DNA of 35,975 nucleotides. Origin: Marinifilaceae bacterium (GTDB taxonomy: Bacteria; Bacteroidota; Bacteroidia; Bacteroidales; Marinifilaceae). The notes under the pieces were generated by a model that saw only the letters and a program-made list of their open reading frames with translations, did no database searches and was not told the origin of the DNA. Shown in pieces: positions 33,489 through 35,975 of the stretch (its first letter is position 1; each line of letters begins with the position of its first letter). The position numbers and the translations under genes were made by a program. The DNA lies in assembly GCA_016936255.1 (NCBI GenBank), contig JAFGYE010000072.1, forward strand, positions 1 through 35,975. Reading direction: 5' to 3'.

Positions 33489-35732
33489 ATGAAAAATTTA
33501 TTGTTATCGATGTTAGCGATTTCTATAATTGCTTTATCAAGTTGTTCAGATGATGACAATGGGACTGACAACCCGCTTGATAAATTTACAGTTGAAAATT
33601 TTAAGGGGGATGTTACCGAAAGCATGACATTAGATGCCAGCAAAGTTTACAAGTTATCAGGAAAACTTCTTGTAAAATCGGGAGCTACTTTAACAATTCC
33701 CGCAGGAACAAGAATCGAAGCCACAACACCAACCTCCGCAAACAGCGAAGTTCGCTACATCGCTGTTGAACAAGGAGCAAAAATAAATATTGATGGTACT
33801 GCTAATTCACCTGTTGTAATGACCAGTGATATAAAAGAAGCTGAAGCCTGGGGTGGATTGGTATTGTGCGGATATGCTCCAACCAACAAAGCTGATGCAA
33901 GTGCTGGTGCTGAAGTTTCTGGTTTAACTTATGGCGGCGATGTTGCTGATGATAATTCAGGAAGTATTACTTACCTGCGTTTGGAATATACAGGTTATAA
34001 ATATACCGATACAAAAGAATTCAACGGACTTTCTTTATTCGGTGTTGGTTCTGGAACTACTTTAGATTATATCGTATCTTATAAAGGTGGTGATGATGGT
34101 ATGGAGTTCTTTGGTGGAACCGTTAATGCTTCTCACTTTGTTTCTGTTGACAGTGAAGATGATGGAATCGATTTTGCTGACGGATGGTCTGGAACCGGAG
34201 AGTACTGGGTTTCAATCAACTCAACAAAATCAGGTATCGAAGGATCAAACAACGGCGATAACGGAGCAGCAACTCCTATGACCAATGCTACTTTAAAAAA
34301 CCTTACTGTTTACGGAATGGGCGAAAAACCATTCTATTTGAAAGAAGGTGCTGGTAAAATGAATATCAATAATATCGTTATTGGTGGTTTAGCAGACGGA
34401 AAAGCTCAAGCTTATTTTTATGCTGATGATGCATCAAAAGATGCTGCCGCACATGCTAGAATTGATGCTGGTGATATTAAAGTTACCGACGTTAAATTCG
34501 TAAACATGGGTGAAGGAAATACAGTTAAGACTGTAGCTGGTTTAACCGTTTCAGAAAACTTTTCTGCCAGCGGAGCTGGTAATGGTATCAACAAACCAGA
34601 CTGGATGCCGGACGCATTAAATACAATTAATGCAACAACTACTGTTTTTGGTGATGCAGTAAAATCTACTTTGGTGTTAAACGAAGATATCACATCAGAT
34701 AAAACATTAGATGCCAATACTACTTATATTCTTGATGGTCCTGTAATTGTTAAAAAAGGTGCAAAATTAACTATCCCTGCAGGAACTGTAATTATCGCTT
34801 CGGAAGTAACTCAGGCCAATGCTGCAGTTCGTTATATCGCTGTTGAACAAGGTGCTCAAATCTTTGTAAATGGTACTGCTGATGCTCCTGTTGTTATGAC
34901 TTGCGCAAAAGAAGAAGCAGAAGCATGGGGTGGATTGGTATTGTGCGGATACGCTCCAACTAACAAAGCCGATGCAAGTGCTGGTGCTGAAGTTTCCGGT
35001 TTAACTTATGGCGGCGATGTTGCTGATGATAATTCAGGAAGCATTACTTACCTGCGTTTGGAATATACAGGTTATAAATATACCGATACCAAAGAATTTA
35101 ACGGACTTTCTTTATTCGCTGTTGGTTCTGCTACTGTTCTTGATTATATCGTATCCTATAAAGGTGGTGATGATGGTATGGAATTCTTTGGTGGAACTGT
35201 AAACGCTACTCACTTTGTTTCTGTTGACAGTGAAGATGATGGAATTGATTTCGCTGACGGATGGAATGGAACCGGAGAATATTGGTTGTCAATCAATTCT
35301 ACAAAATCAGGAATTGAAGGATCAAACAATGGTGATAACGGTACTGCAACTCCTATGACCAACGCTACTTTAAAAAACCTTACTGTTTACGGAATGGGCG
35401 AAAAACCATTCTATTTGAAAGAAGGTGCTGGTAAAATGAACATTGATAACATTGTAATTGGCGGATTGGCAGCTAACAAAGCTCAAGCCTATTTCTATGC
35501 TGATGACGCAACAAAAGATGCTGCCGCACATGCTAGAATCGATGCTGGCGATATTGTTGTTACCAATGTTAAATTTGTTGATATGGGAACTGGTAACGAT
35601 GTAAAAGCCATTACTGGTCTAACTGTTACCGAAAATGCTGATGCAACAGGTGCTGGTGCTGGTACTGCAAAACCAACTTGGTTGTCGGATGCTTTGAACA
35701 AAGCTTACAACGGAACTACTATTGTACAATAG
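33489..35732 (+). CDS. Large surface lipoprotein made of two near-identical units
   Basis: A 747-residue lipoprotein with lipobox LSSC (Cys19). Two units, about 41-399 and 400-747, line up with a constant offset of 359 residues (1,077 bp) and no gap. Each starts with repetitive beta strands (LTIPAGT, RYIAVEQGA, PVVMT), then AEAWGGLVLCGYAPTNKADA, YGGDVADDNSGSITYLRLEY, EFNGLSLF, an acidic GGDDGMEFFGGTVN and DSEDDGIDFADGW. The style suggests a beta-helix-like extracellular protein. I recognise the WGG...DNSG...FFGGTV pattern from lipoproteins paired with TonB-dependent receptors in several phyla but cannot name a function. It is co-transcribed with the receptor and ends at a terminator. Confidence 0.85.
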   Translation: MKNLLLSMLAISIIALSSCSDDDNGTDNPLDKFTVENFKGDVTESMTLDASKVYKLSGKLLVKSGATLTIPAGTRIEATTPTSANSEVRYIAVEQGAKINIDGTANSPVVMTSDIKEAEAWGGLVLCGYAPTNKADASAGAEVSGLTYGGDVADDNSGSITYLRLEYTGYKYTDTKEFNGLSLFGVGSGTTLDYIVSYKGGDDGMEFFGGTVNASHFVSVDSEDDGIDFADGWSGTGEYWVSINSTKSGIEGSNNGDNGAATPMTNATLKNLTVYGMGEKPFYLKEGAGKMNINNIVIGGLADGKAQAYFYADDASKDAAAHARIDAGDIKVTDVKFVNMGEGNTVKTVAGLTVSENFSASGAGNGINKPDWMPDALNTINATTTVFGDAVKSTLVLNEDITSDKTLDANTTYILDGPVIVKKGAKLTIPAGTVIIASEVTQANAAVRYIAVEQGAQIFVNGTADAPVVMTCAKEEAEAWGGLVLCGYAPTNKADASAGAEVSGLTYGGDVADDNSGSITYLRLEYTGYKYTDTKEFNGLSLFAVGSATVLDYIVSYKGGDDGMEFFGGTVNATHFVSVDSEDDGIDFADGWNGTGEYWLSINSTKSGIEGSNNGDNGTATPMTNATLKNLTVYGMGEKPFYLKEGAGKMNIDNIVIGGLAANKAQAYFYADDATKDAAAHARIDAGDIVVTNVKFVDMGTGNDVKAITGLTVTENADATGAGAGTAKPTWLSDALNKAYNGTTIVQ
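33849..35431 (+). repeat. In-gene DNA duplication, 1,077-bp period
   Basis: Blocks in the first half of the lipoprotein gene recur 1,077 bases later with very few changes. One such pair starts at TGGGGTGG (33849 and 34926). Another starts at the ACCAATGCTA region (34281 and 35358) and includes a run of more than 60 identical bases. Silent sites are nearly unchanged in these blocks, while the outer segments of each unit have diverged. Confidence 0.8.
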
Positions 35733-35757
35733 TTCACTATAAATTCAGATAATTAGG

Positions 35758-35795
35758 AAAGGCAGATCCGTGAAGATCTGCCTTTTGTTTTGTTT
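35758..35795 (+). terminator. Terminator of the receptor-lipoprotein operon
   Basis: Stem AAAGGCAGATC/GATCTGCCTTT (11 bp) with a 6-base loop followed by a T-rich tail, about 25 bases after the lipoprotein stop. The remaining bases to 35975 show no supported gene. Confidence 0.75.
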
Positions 35796-35975
35796 TGTTT
35801 CTATTTCTCTGTTTAGAATGTTCCAATTTTTTGAAAGACATCTCTAATTGCCAGATCTATCTCAGCCCTAATCCTTCAAATCAAATCCATTTGAACCAAT
35901 TGCTGCAGAAATTCTTACAATTTAAAATTCGAATTGAACAATTGTTTGAGAAATGGTATCAAAACAGTTTTAGAA

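Noticed and set aside
35796-35975. Possible gene end on the minus strand at the right edge
   Set aside because: All three minus frames close within about 60 bases of the edge, and the short frame-2 peptide has no recognisable content.

Overview
The window looks like an AT-rich chromosomal segment of a marine or sediment Bacteroidota, most likely Bacteroidales/Marinilabiliales-like. The reasons are TANNTTTG-type promoter boxes, A-rich leaders instead of strong Shine-Dalgarno sites, a TonB-dependent receptor with an N-terminal carboxypeptidase-like domain, tandem SPOR lipoproteins, a PiT transporter with a PhoU-like tail, and stand-alone YwqK/MORN and carboxypeptidase-regulatory proteins. This placement is inferred from protein families and motifs; no rRNA is present. 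I see no tRNA, CRISPR array, insertion sequence or clearly broken gene.

Layout. 1-3013: a promoter box facing out of the window, a gene-poor leader, then dnaG and a NimA-like flavoprotein on the minus strand. 3263-5435: an exported unknown, a Sir2 deacylase without the zinc-ribbon cysteines, and a lipoprotein. 5492-8250: minus-strand methylglyoxal synthase followed by a PiT-PhoU-like phosphate transporter, with a Pho-box-like repeat between them. 8486-9356: two SPOR lipoproteins. 9368-13311: minus-strand asnS, rpoN and a divergent PAP2-like membrane protein. 13590-16136: an acyl-CoA synthetase and an outer-membrane-like protein, convergent. 16426-22985: a compact tetR-tolC-adaptor-RND efflux operon with a candidate operator. 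23376-27331: a membrane-anchored unknown, a GH16-fold protein that has lost both catalytic glutamates and carries a repeat-rich N-terminus, a TonB-like transducer, and a small exported YwqK/carboxypeptidase-domain pair. 27550-30018: ComF and an OmpR-family two-component pair. 30730-35732: a TonB-dependent receptor and a lipoprotein built from two nearly identical 359-residue units.

How parts may work together. Phosphate is a recurring theme. There is a PiT carrier with a PhoU-like tail, methylglyoxal synthase (a family classically inhibited by phosphate), a PhoR/PhoB-type kinase and regulator, and, divergent from that pair, a receptor plus surface-lipoprotein operon. Direct repeats with 11-bp spacing resembling Gram-positive PhoP boxes lie upstream of the PiT gene and in the kinase/receptor intergenic region. 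This linkage is inference. The efflux operon is probably self-regulated by its TetR protein. The most unusual single protein is the pseudo-GH16 at 23983-25395.
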